The notes beneath the pieces were generated by a model. That model made no database searches, had not been told where the DNA came from, and saw only the letters and a list, made by a program, of their open reading frames with translations. From Spirosoma linguale DSM 74 (GTDB taxonomy: Bacteria > Bacteroidota > Bacteroidia > Cytophagales > Spirosomataceae), in the NCBI GenBank assembly GCA_000024525.1, contig CP001769.1:186001-250000 (forward strand): a stretch of 64,000 nucleotides of DNA, read 5' to 3'. Shown piece after piece: positions 1 to 10,900 of this stretch. How positions within the stretch are numbered: the stretch's first letter is position 1; every line of letters begins with the position of its first letter. Made by a program: the position numbers and the translations under genes.

Positions 1-615
1 CAGATGCCCATCATGGACGGATACACAACTACCCGTTTTATTCGTACCACCCTGCAAAGCTCCGTACCTATTATTGCCATGACCGCTCATGCTCTGGCCA
101 GCGAGCGTGAGCAGTGTTTGCAGGCGGGCATGAACGACTTTATTCCAAAGCCGTTTCAACTTGATGAATTACAGCGAATTATGCGCAAATATCTCCCTTC
201 AGCCCTGAAGACTGCACCGGCTGAGCAGGATAAGCCAGAATCTATCCCGGCAACAGGTTTTATGCTTGAGCCGCTATTGCTTTCGGTGGATAACGATCTG
301 GCGTTTGCAGCTGAAGTATTGAGCCTGTTTTTAAGTCAGACCAGCCTCGAAATCGGTCAGATTAAGCAGGCTATGGCCCATAACGACAACGCCACGATCG
401 GACGTCTGATTCATACCCAGAAAGTAGCCATTCGTACCTTTGGTCTGACCCAGATCAGTCAGTTGATTGACTCGCTCGAAGCCCGGCTGGCTGCGGGCAA
501 CGACCCTGTTCAGACCAATCTGCTGGTGAAGCAGTATGTAGCAGCGCTCGAAGCCGAATTGCCGGTGATGCAGGAGGTTTTATCGAATCTGCAAAAAGAT
601 AGTGTAGCTGACTGA
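1..615 (+). CDS. C-terminal part of a hybrid signalling protein (receiver + Hpt)
   Basis: The reading frame is open from base 1, so the gene starts before the window. The visible part begins at the QMPIMDG turn just after the receiver's phospho-accepting Asp, which is therefore outside. It continues through the conserved Thr (IIAMTAHA) and Lys (IPKPF) of a CheY-like receiver. After a Pro/Glu linker comes a helical histidine phosphotransfer (Hpt) domain with the motif LIHTQK near codon 138, whose His would carry the phosphate. Receiver followed by Hpt at the C-terminus is typical of multistep phosphorelay kinases, so the missing N-terminal part is probably a sensor kinase; that is inference. 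The neighbouring single-domain receiver, 78 bp downstream on the same strand, is a plausible phosphate partner. Confidence 0.85.
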   Translation, partial: QMPIMDGYTTTRFIRTTLQSSVPIIAMTAHALASEREQCLQAGMNDFIPKPFQLDELQRIMRKYLPSALKTAPAEQDKPESIPATGFMLEPLLLSVDNDLAFAAEVLSLFLSQTSLEIGQIKQAMAHNDNATIGRLIHTQKVAIRTFGLTQISQLIDSLEARLAAGNDPVQTNLLVKQYVAALEAELPVMQEVLSNLQKDSVAD

Positions 616-692
616 TGTAAAGGCACATTGTCTGGATTGACTTGTCGTAACAGGACCAATGCTAAACATTAGTTCACTTTAAAATAGATGGA

Positions 693-1109
693 ATGGACGA
701 ACCATTAAAGCCTGAATCACGGGCAGGAGGCCAACTCAGCGGAAAGCCACTGCTGGGCATATCTATCCTGCTGGTGGAAGATTATCCACTCAACGTACTC
801 TTTGCCCGGCGGCTTCTGGAAGGCTGGGGCGGCAATGTTGATGTAGCCACTAATGGACAGGATGCCCTGGATCTGTTGAAGCCCGACAAGCATAAGTTAG
901 TTTTAATGGACTTACAGATGCCCGTTATGGATGGCTTTGAGTCTGCCCGGCGTATGAGGGAACGGGGCGAAACCATTCCCATCATTGCGCTCACGGCCGA
1001 TACAAATCCCGACGTCGACCAGCAGGTACAAACCTATGGGCTGAACGGCGTTCTGACCAAGCCCCTCCAGGCCGAACCCCTTCTTGACCTTATTTTGTCG
1101 CTGGCCTGA
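693..1109 (+). CDS. Single-domain response regulator (CheY-like)
   Basis: A 138-residue protein made almost only of one receiver domain after a roughly 20-residue variable N-terminus. Visible signature residues are the acidic pair in LLVEDYPLN, the phospho-acceptor Asp73 in LVLMDLQMPVMDG, a Thr in IIALTAD and the Lys in LTKPLQ. There is no output domain, so it probably relays phosphate or acts by protein contact. It follows the receiver-Hpt protein in the same direction and likely belongs to the same phosphorelay. The ATG at 693 gives a normal domain start. The gene ends 12 bp before the convergent oxidase gene. Confidence 0.88.
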   Translation: MDEPLKPESRAGGQLSGKPLLGISILLVEDYPLNVLFARRLLEGWGGNVDVATNGQDALDLLKPDKHKLVLMDLQMPVMDGFESARRMRERGETIPIIALTADTNPDVDQQVQTYGLNGVLTKPLQAEPLLDLILSLA

Positions 1110-1121
1110 TCCGATGCTCAG

Positions 1122-2279
1122 CTAACGCGAATGGCCTAGCTGGAAAGGCTCGATCGAAAAGCCGGTCCTGTTCTGAAGGGTTAATTCAGCCAGAATCTGC
1201 CCAACGGCCGCCGAATGTTTGAAACCGTGCCCCGAACAGGCCGAAGCCAGCAGTACATCGGGATGGTCTGGATGCTGGTCGATGATAAAATCGCCGTTTG
1301 GTGTCATCGTATACAAGCATACAACGGACTTGACACAGGCCGGACCGACCCCCACGAAGTTGGGCGCAATGTGCTCTTCGTACATGCGTCGTGTTTCGGC
1401 TTCGCTGACGGTGCGGTCTACAACCTGCGGACTCGTTGCGTGGGCGTAGGTTTCGGTGGCAATTTTCAAACCACCAGCGGGACCGCCCACCGCCGGGAAT
1501 CCGTACAGGTCTCGCTCGCTCAGAATAAATACCGGTAGCTTATCCGGCGTATACTGTGTATAGTTGCCCTCAATAGCGAACCAGTACAGCACCTGACGGT
1601 ATACGGTAAGCAACTCCTGATAGGGCGTATGGCGCAGCGACTCCGTAATCCAAGACCCGGTGGTCAAAATCAGCTTTCGGGTCTGGTAAACGCCCTGTTC
1701 CGTCCGAACGGTAATACCCGTCTTCGTGGCGTCAAAAGCTACCATCCGTTCGTTGGTCCGGACAGACGCCCCATACTGCCGGGCCTGTTCCAACTGAACC
1801 GAAATGCATCGCTCCGGCTTCAAAAAACCGGCTTCTTCTTCATAATACCCAATATCGTCGGGGCGATATCTGAACTGCGGAAATTCGCGCCGAAGGGCTG
1901 CATGATCCAGCAGCCGATGGGCGATACCAAATTGTTCGGCGGCCCGAATGGTGGTGCTGAGCCAGCCGGGCTTATTGTGCATCTGAACGGGCGAGTGTTC
2001 CTGCCCGATAAACAGCCCACCCGTAATGGTTAGTAATTCCTCGCCGGTGCGCTGTTCGAGTTCGCGCCAGATGTCGTAGGAGCGAAGGGCCAGCGGTACG
2101 AAGTGGGCTCCTTCGCCAATGGCCTGGCGGGTAATGCGGGTGTCGCCGTGCGTAGAGCCCAGGGTGTGCGGGGGCGCAAACTGATCGAGGCCGAGCACAT
2201 TGGGGGTCTGTTTGGCAAGCTGGTAGAGGGTGGCACTGCCCATAGCGCCTAATCCAACAACAATCGCATCAAAGATCAT
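1122..2279 (-). CDS. FAD-dependent amine oxidase, N-methyltryptophan/sarcosine oxidase family
   Basis: A 385-residue flavoprotein of the monomeric sarcosine oxidase / N-methyl-L-tryptophan oxidase (SolA) family. These enzymes oxidise a secondary N-methyl amine with O2, giving formaldehyde, the primary amine and H2O2. The N-terminus has the dinucleotide fold (VVGLGAMGSA). STHGDTRITR is the family's conserved early block. The Cys near residue 321 in VVCLYTMTP matches the cysteine that binds FAD covalently in the family, and SGHGFKHS is the C-terminal FAD motif. I chose the ATG at 2279, which puts the Rossmann motif right at the start; an in-frame TTG lies 9 bp upstream at 2288. Length is normal. 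The substrate cannot be told from sequence. It lies just downstream of the TonB receptor on the same strand (16-bp gap) and may be co-transcribed. Confidence 0.85.
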   Translation of the reverse strand: MIFDAIVVGLGAMGSATLYQLAKQTPNVLGLDQFAPPHTLGSTHGDTRITRQAIGEGAHFVPLALRSYDIWRELEQRTGEELLTITGGLFIGQEHSPVQMHNKPGWLSTTIRAAEQFGIAHRLLDHAALRREFPQFRYRPDDIGYYEEEAGFLKPERCISVQLEQARQYGASVRTNERMVAFDATKTGITVRTEQGVYQTRKLILTTGSWITESLRHTPYQELLTVYRQVLYWFAIEGNYTQYTPDKLPVFILSERDLYGFPAVGGPAGGLKIATETYAHATSPQVVDRTVSEAETRRMYEEHIAPNFVGVGPACVKSVVCLYTMTPNGDFIIDQHPDHPDVLLASACSGHGFKHSAAVGQILAELTLQNRTGFSIEPFQLGHSR

Positions 2280-2295
2280 ACGGGTCAACGGCTAA

Positions 2296-4764
2296 TCAGA
2301 AGTTTACGCGGTAGTAGAATACGGGCAGGAAGCCAAGCTGGTACTCCTGCTTCACAAAGGTACCGTCGGGCTGGGGCGCATAGCTGAGGGACAGCAGATT
2401 TTTAATGCCCAGTACATTCACGAAGTCGACGGCGATGGTATGCGTAAGCCGCTGTCGGTTGATCTTATAGTCGATCTTGATGTCGAACCGGCGGTAGGGG
2501 GCAAACTGCAGGCTGTTGCGCGTGGCACTGGCAAAGACGATCTCCTGATTTCGGCGGGAAGCAGCCTCATCGACGGGACCATACCAGCGTCCGCCGGTAG
2601 CGGTAAATTTAGCGCCCACGTTCAGGCTGGATCGCTTGAAGGGTATCTCTTTGGCAAACAGGGCGTTGAATGCGTATCGGCCATTGAAGTCGGTATTGCG
2701 CCAGACGTTGTCCGACCCTTTGTATTTGGCATCGAACAGCGAACCCGTTACCAGAAAGTAGTAGTTGTCGCTGAAAAACTTCTCCAGCGTTAGCTCTACT
2801 CCGTAGTTTTGCCCGACGCCCGTGTTGACCAGCGCACCGGGGAAGATGCGGGAGAAAGCCGCGCCGGTGTTCAGCATAGAGAACGACGATGCTACCCGCT
2901 CAACGGGCACATTGAACAACCGCTGGTAATACGTTTCGAGCAGCAGCCGCATATTCTGGCCCAGCAGGCGGTTATAACTCGCCACATAATGCCAGCTTTT
3001 GGTCAGCCCTACCGCCCGGTTTTCTTCCACCAGTGGGGCCGGATAAGCCGATGAGGCCAGGTTTGGCGTTTTGTAAAAATACGTGTAGGTGGGTTGCATC
3101 TGGCTGTGCAGGCCAATTGCAACGCTCAGTTTCTGGCGGTTGGGCAGGTCATAACTCAGGCCCAGGCGGGGTTCAACGGGCGACGAACTTTTGGCATTCA
3201 GGGTCAGGAACAGGGCGTTTAATCCGGCCGTGAGGGTAAGATTGCTGGTTAGGCGGGTGCGGTAACTGGCGTAGGGTTGCAGCAGCGCAAACGTCTCGTT
3301 GGCGTCCCAACGTGTTTGCCAGCCCGTAAAGCGCGTAGAGGTGGGCGGCTCGAAAGTCCGCACACTATCGAAGGCCGAGAAATTGTAGACGTCGGTGTTC
3401 AGGCCCACTTTAAGCGTACTGCGAGTGCCGGTCTTATGGTTCACAAAAGACGAGAGCGTATAGCGAACTTCCTTAAAACGGTAGTCCAGAATGGGACGCA
3501 GGGAGTCGACCACAAACCGGCTGTTCTGCACAATGGGGTTACCACCACCATCTTTTCGTAAGAAGAGGTAGTCGTGGTTGGCATCCTGTACATTGCCCGA
3601 AACGGCCAGTGTGGTCTTCCAGAAGGTCTGTTTGCTGACCGGGCGGGTGTAGGTCAGACCCGCCACGCCCATGCGCGAGGTGTAGTACTGATCGCGGTCG
3701 TTCTGCCCGAAAATATTGCGGTCGTCGGCTTTCTGCTGGCTCACCAGAATATCGACCGTACTGGTGCCGCCCAGTGCCCAGAGCGCAATACTCCCGGCGG
3801 GGGCTCCACTGCGGGTTGTCAGCGGGAAATTAAGCCGGAAGAAGCCATCCTGATACGAAGGCACCGCCTGGGTGCCGATGTCCAGCCCGATTTTATTGAA
3901 AAGACCCAGATTGGCGTACCGGAACGAGGCCATGTACGAAGCTCCCGACATGGACTTGCCGGACGACTTACGGGACAGGGGGCCTTCGACCATCGCTTCG
4001 GTACCTAAAAAGCCGAACTGTACTGTTCTTTCGTGCTTTTCGTTGTTGCCGTTACGGAGTTTAAGGTCAAATACCCCGGCCACCGTATTGCCGAATTCGG
4101 CGGGGAAGGCGCCCGTAAAAAAGTCGGAGTTGGCCAGATACCGGTTATTGATGATGCTCACCGGCCCGCCCGAAGTGCCGGCAATGGCGAAGTGGTTGGG
4201 GTTGGGAATGCTGACGCCCTCCAGCCGCCAGAGTACGCCCTGCGGGGAGTTGCCCCGGATCACGATGTCGTTTCGCGAATCGTCGGCTCCCTGCACCCCG
4301 GCAAAGTTAGACGCCATACGGGCGGGTTCGCCCCGGCTACCAGCGTACCGGTCGGCTTCATCGACGGTAAACTGCCGGGCCGACACTACGGCCATGTCGT
4401 TGCGGGCCTCGCCCGTGCGCTGCGCCCGAACCGTTACGGAACTCAACTGCTGAACGCTTTCTTCCAGCTCGACATCCAGAATGGTTTCGCGACCCGCATC
4501 GATAATGATGTTGTTGAGCAGTACATCTTTATACCCCACCAGCGTAACGCGCACCGTTCGTCGGCCAACGGGGACTTTGGGAATGCGGTATGCACCGGCG
4601 GTGTCGCTGACGTTGCCTAACGACTGATCAACTATCTGAATGGTTGCGCCCACGAGCGGGTACTTGGATTCGTTGTCGACTACCCGGCCCCGGAGCGTCT
4701 GGGTAAGCTGGGCGTGGCAGTAAAAAGGGAGAAGGAAGGCAACAAAAAGAAGAGGTAGTTTCAT
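2296..4764 (-). CDS. TonB-dependent outer-membrane receptor with carboxypeptidase-regulatory-like domain
   Basis: An 822-residue outer-membrane receptor. Order of parts: signal peptide (about 1-18, ending CHA-Q), a carboxypeptidase regulatory-like beta-sandwich (about 22-105; GRVVDNES, VGATIQI, GAYRIP), then the plug (about 125-235, with DIVIRGNSPQGVLWRLEG), then a beta-barrel to the C-terminal aromatic residue (FYYRVNF). This is the usual Bacteroidota form, importing a substrate with energy from TonB-ExbBD. No SusD-like partner is adjacent, so it is not a classical SusCD pair. The substrate is unknown. The only same-strand neighbour close by is the amine oxidase downstream. Confidence 0.9.
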   Translation of the reverse strand: MKLPLLFVAFLLPFYCHAQLTQTLRGRVVDNESKYPLVGATIQIVDQSLGNVSDTAGAYRIPKVPVGRRTVRVTLVGYKDVLLNNIIIDAGRETILDVELEESVQQLSSVTVRAQRTGEARNDMAVVSARQFTVDEADRYAGSRGEPARMASNFAGVQGADDSRNDIVIRGNSPQGVLWRLEGVSIPNPNHFAIAGTSGGPVSIINNRYLANSDFFTGAFPAEFGNTVAGVFDLKLRNGNNEKHERTVQFGFLGTEAMVEGPLSRKSSGKSMSGASYMASFRYANLGLFNKIGLDIGTQAVPSYQDGFFRLNFPLTTRSGAPAGSIALWALGGTSTVDILVSQQKADDRNIFGQNDRDQYYTSRMGVAGLTYTRPVSKQTFWKTTLAVSGNVQDANHDYLFLRKDGGGNPIVQNSRFVVDSLRPILDYRFKEVRYTLSSFVNHKTGTRSTLKVGLNTDVYNFSAFDSVRTFEPPTSTRFTGWQTRWDANETFALLQPYASYRTRLTSNLTLTAGLNALFLTLNAKSSSPVEPRLGLSYDLPNRQKLSVAIGLHSQMQPTYTYFYKTPNLASSAYPAPLVEENRAVGLTKSWHYVASYNRLLGQNMRLLLETYYQRLFNVPVERVASSFSMLNTGAAFSRIFPGALVNTGVGQNYGVELTLEKFFSDNYYFLVTGSLFDAKYKGSDNVWRNTDFNGRYAFNALFAKEIPFKRSSLNVGAKFTATGGRWYGPVDEAASRRNQEIVFASATRNSLQFAPYRRFDIKIDYKINRQRLTHTIAVDFVNVLGIKNLLSLSYAPQPDGTFVKQEYQLGFLPVFYYRVNF

Positions 4765-4864
4765 GTATTTTATGATGGGATATTGATTGGTGAAAGTTAA
4801 GCGGAATAAAGCTAAATGGATGCGATAATATCGGAATTGGACCGGTAGGCCAGTACGACAAGGA

Positions 4865-5602
4865 TTAACGGAATATCCTTGGGAGAAACAAAAAACGCAT
4901 AATACGAGCGAACCTGCTTCGCTTTTTTACTGGCCTCACATAGTACTTTACGCTGTAAAGCGCGTTGGGAGGGCCATTTTCCAGCGACCCGTACAAGTTG
5001 ACTACCTGTTTCTTTTTGAGAATCTGTATCGTGTCTCCCCAAAACGTATGCTCAATAAACCGGTGATTAGTCAACGAATCGCTCAGGGAGTAAGCCAGCC
5101 GGTGTTCGAGTTGAAGGGGCGTATTCTCAACGGAATACGTAAACTGCCTGCCTGCCTGATTGCTGTGCTGAATTTCATGATGAATCCAGAAATCGTCGAT
5201 GGCGACGAACTTATGGGCGGGGAGTTCGGCCATGATGGTGTTACGAGCCGTTTTCCTATAAAATCGAACGCTGGCGTGTTGGTACCTAAGTTGAACCGGA
5301 TCGGGTTGCAAGCTTTGGGGGGCTCCCAAACGATCACTATATGAGGTAGTGAAGCCGTTCCGGCTGAGGAAGCTTTTCGACCAGTCGAGGTAGAGTGAAC
5401 GGCTGGTTTTGTTAAAGAGTAAAAACCGCATGCGGCCGCCCTCTCCCCAAAGGTTATATATAACTTTCAGGTCGTCATTTTCATAGACGAAATCGTTATC
5501 GACGACGTTCACCTGATCCGATTGCAGCTTTGTAACATGGTATACCGATGGGCCGCAACCCAACAGGCAGATTAGAAGAAGGAGAAGCGTAATATTTTTC
5601 AT
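4865..5602 (-). CDS. Hypothetical lipoprotein
   Basis: A 245-residue protein with a short hydrophobic N-terminus ending in a lipobox (LLGC, Cys16), so it should be lipid-anchored. The rest is mixed beta-type sequence with motifs such as YENDDLKVIYNLWGEGGRM and FLLFNKTSRSLYLDWSKS. The C-terminus is very basic with aromatic residues. It resembles poorly described Bacteroidota lipoproteins; I do not recognise a named family. It lies 100 bp upstream of the TonB receptor on the same strand. No function is proposed. Confidence 0.75.
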   Translation of the reverse strand: MKNITLLLLLICLLGCGPSVYHVTKLQSDQVNVVDNDFVYENDDLKVIYNLWGEGGRMRFLLFNKTSRSLYLDWSKSFLSRNGFTTSYSDRLGAPQSLQPDPVQLRYQHASVRFYRKTARNTIMAELPAHKFVAIDDFWIHHEIQHSNQAGRQFTYSVENTPLQLEHRLAYSLSDSLTNHRFIEHTFWGDTIQILKKKQVVNLYGSLENGPPNALYSVKYYVRPVKKRSRFARIMRFLFLPRIFR

Positions 5603-5889
5603 GAGGCAACCAAAAGAGGAATAAGGTAGTGGATAGCTGTTTTATCCGTTTTATGGATCAAAATTGACGACGTAAGCCCACACAAGCCAGTTGCAGTTGA
5701 GTAACGGGGGGCTTGAGTTGATGAACGGGGACATTTGGCCCATAACAGGCCAGTAAGAAACGCCCGGTTACCAGTCTGTGAGGGAACGCGTCGGGTTGCC
5801 TATCGCTTAAACAAAGTGCCGCCCGGCCATGTCTATGCAGAAGTGAGTGCTCCCGATCGGGCACGACTCAGTCACTTAGTCTATTGCCT

Positions 5890-6897
5890 ATGTTTATCAC
5901 CAGCCACCCAACGGTAGCCATTGGCCTTTGTCTGTTTACCATGCTTTGCTGGGGTTCCTGGGCCAATGCACAGAAATACGTTACCCAATCGTCGCCATTG
6001 TATGTGTTTTATCGAGACTACGTCTACGGTATTCTCCTGGCATCGTTGCTGATTGGGTTTACGCTGGGCAGCTTTGGCGAACAGGGCCGCTCCCTGATAG
6101 CAGATCTACAGCAGGCCCGAGTGAGTAGTTTGCTGATTGCGCTGGCGGCTGGTGTGGTGTTTAACATCGGCAATATGCTGCTGACAGTTGGCATCAGTAT
6201 AGCCGGTATTTCTATTGCCATGCCCGTGGGTACGGGCTTATCCCTTGCCATTGGACTCGTTGTCAATTACCTGGCTGAGCCTAAAGGAAGCATTCCGCTG
6301 CTGGTGGTAGGTGCAGTCGCCATTCTGGTTGCCATGGTATTCAGCGCGCTGGCCTATCGAACCAAACAGGGGCAGGAAGATGCCGGTGCGTCATCGGCTA
6401 ATAATCGTGGCATCTGGATTGCGCTGGCTGGCGGACTGGTGGCGGGTTTTTTCTTCCGCATCACGGCCGAGTCGCTGGTTCCCGATCTGGAAAGCCCCGA
6501 GTCAGGGTTGTTAACGCCCTACACGAGTCTGCTACTGTTTGCCGTGGGCGTCAATCTGAGCAATCCATTGATAGAGTACCTGGTCCGGCGATTTTTGCAA
6601 ACCGACGAACAAGATCAGCCTTCGTACCCCCAAACGCCGTTCAAGGCACACCTGGCTGGTTTGGGCGGGGGCGTAATCTGGGGACTGGGCATGATCACAC
6701 TGCTGCTGGGCACCGGTCAGGCGGGTGATGCCGTGTCGTATGGCCTCAGCCAGGGTGCTACTATTGTATCTGTCCTTTGGGGGCTGTTTGTCTGGCATGA
6801 GTTTAAGGATGCCCCGCCTAAGGCCAACCGCTACCTCTGGCTAATGGGTACCACTTACGTGGTAGGTCTGGTGCTTATTGTGCTGGCCCGGGCGTAG
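5890..6897 (+). CDS. Ureide-permease-like DMT-type transporter
   Basis: A 335-residue membrane protein with about ten hydrophobic segments. The N-terminal TMLCWGSWANAQK, the following FYRDYVYGILLAS and the later VVFNIGNMLLTVGI recall the ureide permease / GRP sugar transporter branch of the drug/metabolite transporter superfamily. Relatives move ureides, nucleobases or sugars; the substrate here is unknown. I use the ATG at 5890; a TTG two codons upstream (5884) is in frame but less likely. It stands alone on the plus strand between two minus-strand genes. Confidence 0.8.
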   Translation: MFITSHPTVAIGLCLFTMLCWGSWANAQKYVTQSSPLYVFYRDYVYGILLASLLIGFTLGSFGEQGRSLIADLQQARVSSLLIALAAGVVFNIGNMLLTVGISIAGISIAMPVGTGLSLAIGLVVNYLAEPKGSIPLLVVGAVAILVAMVFSALAYRTKQGQEDAGASSANNRGIWIALAGGLVAGFFFRITAESLVPDLESPESGLLTPYTSLLLFAVGVNLSNPLIEYLVRRFLQTDEQDQPSYPQTPFKAHLAGLGGGVIWGLGMITLLLGTGQAGDAVSYGLSQGATIVSVLWGLFVWHEFKDAPPKANRYLWLMGTTYVVGLVLIVLARA

Positions 6898-6924
6898 AAT
6901 AAGAGTCTCCGGTAGCGCCAGCGT

Positions 6925-7494
6925 TCACTCGGTCCAGTAGGGCCGAAGCATGGAAAACCGCTCCCGCCATTCGTCGTACGTAAAGGGTTTGATAATGTAC
7001 GAGTTGCTGGAATGAGTAAGCGCACTCTCAATATCGTCGGGGTTATTGGAACTGCTAATGATAATCGTAGGGATAGTTCTGTAGGCCGCGTGCCGCTTGA
7101 TCTTTTGCAGAACATTGAGGCCCGATTGTGCAGTAGGCAGGTATAAGTCCACCAAAATTAAGCGGGGTAAGTCGATTTCACGCTGAACGCATTTGTTTAG
7201 GTAATGCATCACCCGGGTAGGTTCAGAAATCCAGATCACCTGCGAGATGGGAAAGTGCTGAAGCAATGCCCATCGAATCAGGAACCACTCATCCGCATTA
7301 TCCTCGATAACAAGAATTGTTGGTCTAGGCGTTTTAACCTGCCTGTTGACCTCCTGGCCTTCAGGCTGGGATACCGTAGGGGCTCGTGACAGGTACGTTT
7401 CGTACACTCGGCTTCGATACAGTGCCAGCCAGCTCTCAAAGTTCTGTAATGTTGTCTGATCTTCGTCGGTATTCGAGTCGTTCTCCGAAGCCAT
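6925..7494 (-). CDS. Response regulator with N-terminal extension
   Basis: A 189-residue protein. Residues 1-58 are a low-similarity extension. The rest is a receiver with the acidic residues in LVIEDNADE, the phospho-acceptor Asp in LILVDLYLP, a Ser in IIISSSNNP and the Lys in YIIKPF. This resembles the small Rcp1-type regulators (VxEDNxxD, DLxLPxxxG) that often pair with soluble hybrid kinases. It is divergent from the large hybrid kinase starting at 7938, with a 443-bp shared upstream region, so the pair may be co-regulated and may work together. Confidence 0.85.
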   Translation of the reverse strand: MASENDSNTDEDQTTLQNFESWLALYRSRVYETYLSRAPTVSQPEGQEVNRQVKTPRPTILVIEDNADEWFLIRWALLQHFPISQVIWISEPTRVMHYLNKCVQREIDLPRLILVDLYLPTAQSGLNVLQKIKRHAAYRTIPTIIISSSNNPDDIESALTHSSNSYIIKPFTYDEWRERFSMLRPYWTE

Positions 7495-7937
7495 ACGTTG
7501 CGCTAATTATAGGTTTTGTGCGTTCTAAGTCTACACCTTAATTGTACAAACACGATTTATTTCGCTAAACTAATTGGTAGATAGATTTTATACGTTTATA
7601 AATACATCTTGTGAGCGAATGGGCTTTTACACGTTCTTATATTTAATCCAGGCTGATTATCGTATCTGTTGCTAAAGTACACAATGATTTCGCACCTTCG
7701 GTAACTCGGGTGCAGAGAAGTGATTTTTTGATCGACTGTCGTTATTTTCTATTTTCTTGTCTTTAATCAGGTTATGTTAGGATTATATATGGATAGGCTA
7801 AACTATTCCGCCGTTTTCTGATTCCGTACGTAACTATAGGAGCAGAAATCAATAAAAGGCAGTGCTGATAGATAGGCCAGACGGCCGAACCACTTTGTGT
7901 AACCCTTATTGTGTGTATACATGGTTAACTTATTACT
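7495..7937. promoter_or_regulatory. Divergent intergenic region between regulator and hybrid kinase
   Basis: A 443-bp AT-rich gap between divergent genes. It must hold promoters for both, but I could not place a convincing Bacteroidota -33/-7 pair, and I see no gene or strong hairpin here. Confidence 0.4.
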
Positions 7938-10900
7938 ATGATTGAGCGTGAATCGTTAGAGCCGTTTTTAGCCGGTGGTGGAGAGATGGGACACTTGATC
8001 CGATCGCTGGATTGGGCAAAAACGCCCCTTGGTCCTATTTCCGCCTGGCCTCAGAGCCTGCGAACGTCGGTTAGCTTGTGCCTCTCGTCAACGTTTCCTA
8101 TTCTTATTGCCTGGGGGCCCGAAACCATTCAGCTTTACAATGACAGTTATCGACCCATCTGTGGTGCCAAGCATCCGGAGTCGATGGGGCAGAATTTTCG
8201 TATCTGCTGGGAAACAGCGCTGCCCGTTGTCGGGGATGCCTTTACACGGGGGCAGCAGGGCGAAGGAACCTATATTAAAGACCAGCGTATGTTTCTGGAT
8301 CGGTATGGCTATCTGGAAGAAGCGTTCATGACGTTTTCTTTCGCACCTATCCGGGATGAGTCCGGTGATGTAGGCGGCATTTTTCACCCCATCACCGAAA
8401 CAACTGACAAGATGCTCAGTGCCCGCAGAACCCAGGTTCTGCGGGATGTGGCGGCCCTTGTTGGACAGGCAAAAACCAATCAGGATATCTACGCCAGTTT
8501 AGTAGAAGCGCAGAGCGGGTTTGAGCTGGATTTGCCTTATTTGCTGTTTTACGAACTTGAGGAGGATGGAAAACAGGCCAGACTCGTCAGTACGGCCGGG
8601 CTGGCCGTCGATGTAGTGGTACCGCCCAATCTGAACCAGTTGGTCGTAGCCGAAACGGACTGGCTCGCCAACCTGCCGGAAACGCTGATCATTGACCGGT
8701 TGGACGAGCGTGTCGGTCCCCTCGTGGGCGGCCCTTATACGGAGTTTCCCCATACTGCCGTCCGGCTACCCATTCTGCTGTCGACCCGCGATCAGCCCAC
8801 CGGGTTTTTACTCGCGGGGGTCAGTTCGCGTCGGGCACTCGATCAGGATTACCTTAACTTTTACGCGCTTCTGGCCAATACGATTAGCACTGCTTTCTCG
8901 AATGTGCATGCGTATCAGGAGGAGCAGAAACGAGCCGAAGCGCTGGCTGCTATCGACCAGGCCAAAACGGCGTTCTTCAATAATATCAGCCACGAGTTTC
9001 GGACACCGCTGACCCTGATGCTCGGTCCACTGGAAGAGCTATTGCAGGATACTGCCCTTCAGGAATCGACTTATAAACAACCCATAGAAGCCACCCACCG
9101 CAATGCCCTGCGGTTGCTGAAACTGGTCAATAACCTGCTCGATTTCAGTCGTATTGAAGCCGGTCGGGTAAAAGCCAGCTTCCGCCCCGTCGATCTGGTC
9201 GGGCTGACCGTCGATCTCGCCAGCAGTTTCCGCTCCCTGATCGAACGGGCCGGATTGGAATTGAGCGTCGACTGTGAGCCGATGCCCGCTGTGGTGTATG
9301 CCGATGCCGAGATGTGGGAGAAAGTCGTGCTTAATCTGTTGTCAAACGCCTTTAAATACACGCTGAAAGGCCATATAGGGGTTCAGCTGACTGCCGAAGC
9401 CGATGGTGTTGTCCTTCGGGTATCAGACACGGGTGTGGGCATCCCGGCGGCAGAGCTGCCCCACATGTTTGAGCGTTTTCACCGGGTTGCCAATGCCGGT
9501 GGCCGGACTTATGAGGGCAGTGGCATTGGGCTCTCGCTGGTGCATGAACTGGTGCGTTTGCATGGCGGCACAATTACCGTAACAAGTCGGGAAGGCGAGG
9601 GGAGTACGTTTACGGTACGTTTGCCGCTGGGGAAAGATCACCTGCCTCAGGATCAGGTGATCGAAGGCAGCTACCAGAACCAGAAGAGCCAGTTGACCGA
9701 TACGTTCCTGCAGGAAGCCCGGACCATGCTCTCGGAAGAGATGTTGTCCGTAGACGTTGGCCGAATGCCGTCGGAAGCGGTTGAGTTCGACCAGGCAACG
9801 AAGATTCTGGTGGTCGACGATAATGCCGATATGCGGGCGTACCTGACCCGGCTGCTGGCCCCTTATTTCACGGTCAGCACTGCTGTAAATGGGGCCGATG
9901 CGATCCGGCAATTGGCCACAGACCTGCCTCAGCTTATCCTGAGCGATATTATGATGCCGGTGATGGACGGGAAAGAACTGCTGCGCCGGGTGAAGCAAAA
10001 TCCGGTTACGGCCCCCATTCCGCTTATCTTTCTATCAGCCAGAGCCGGTCAGGAAGCCCGAATTGATGGGCTCGAAGCCGGAGCAGACGACTATCTGGTA
10101 AAACCGTTTTCGAGCCTGGAACTCCTGACCAAAATCAGGGCGCAGATTAACCTGAACCAGACCCGTCGACAGGGCGAAACCCGCCTGCGAAGTCTGGTAG
10201 AACAGGCTCCGGTAGCCATGCTCCTGATGAAAGGCAGTAATCTGGTCATCGATCTGGTTAACCAGGCCATGCTGGAGCTTATTCAGCGGGAGAAAGATAT
10301 ACTGGGTAAACCCCTTGTCGACGCAATGCCGGAATTGAACGGGCAGGGGTTTATAGACCGCTGCCTGACGGTGTACCAGACTGGTGTTCCCGATCAGGGG
10401 TGGTCCATTGCCATACCTGTTAACCGGAACAACCGCGTCGAAACGGGTTATTTCAACATACTGCTTACACCTTATTACGAGGGGAATGCCATTACGGGCG
10501 TGCTGGAGGTGTGCACCGAAATAACCGAGCTTGTGGAGGTCAACAAAGCACTGGCCACCAGCGAAGACCGGTACCGCCAGCTATCAACGGCCCTGGATGA
10601 GCAGGTTCAGCAACGCACGGCGGAGCTACAGGCGTCGATCCACGATTTGCAGCGGTCTAACGACAATCTTCAGCAGTTCGCCTATGTGGCGTCGCACGAT
10701 TTGCAGGAACCGTTGCGCAAAATACAGTCGTTCGGCGATCTTCTCAAAAACCAGTATGCCGACAATCTGGGCGAAGGCATCGACTATCTGAAACGGATGC
10801 AGACGGCAGCCAATCGAATGTCGACGCTCATCCGCGACTTGCTGAGCTTCTCCCGAATCACCACTCGACAGGAAGTGACCGAGACTGTTTCACTGGCCGA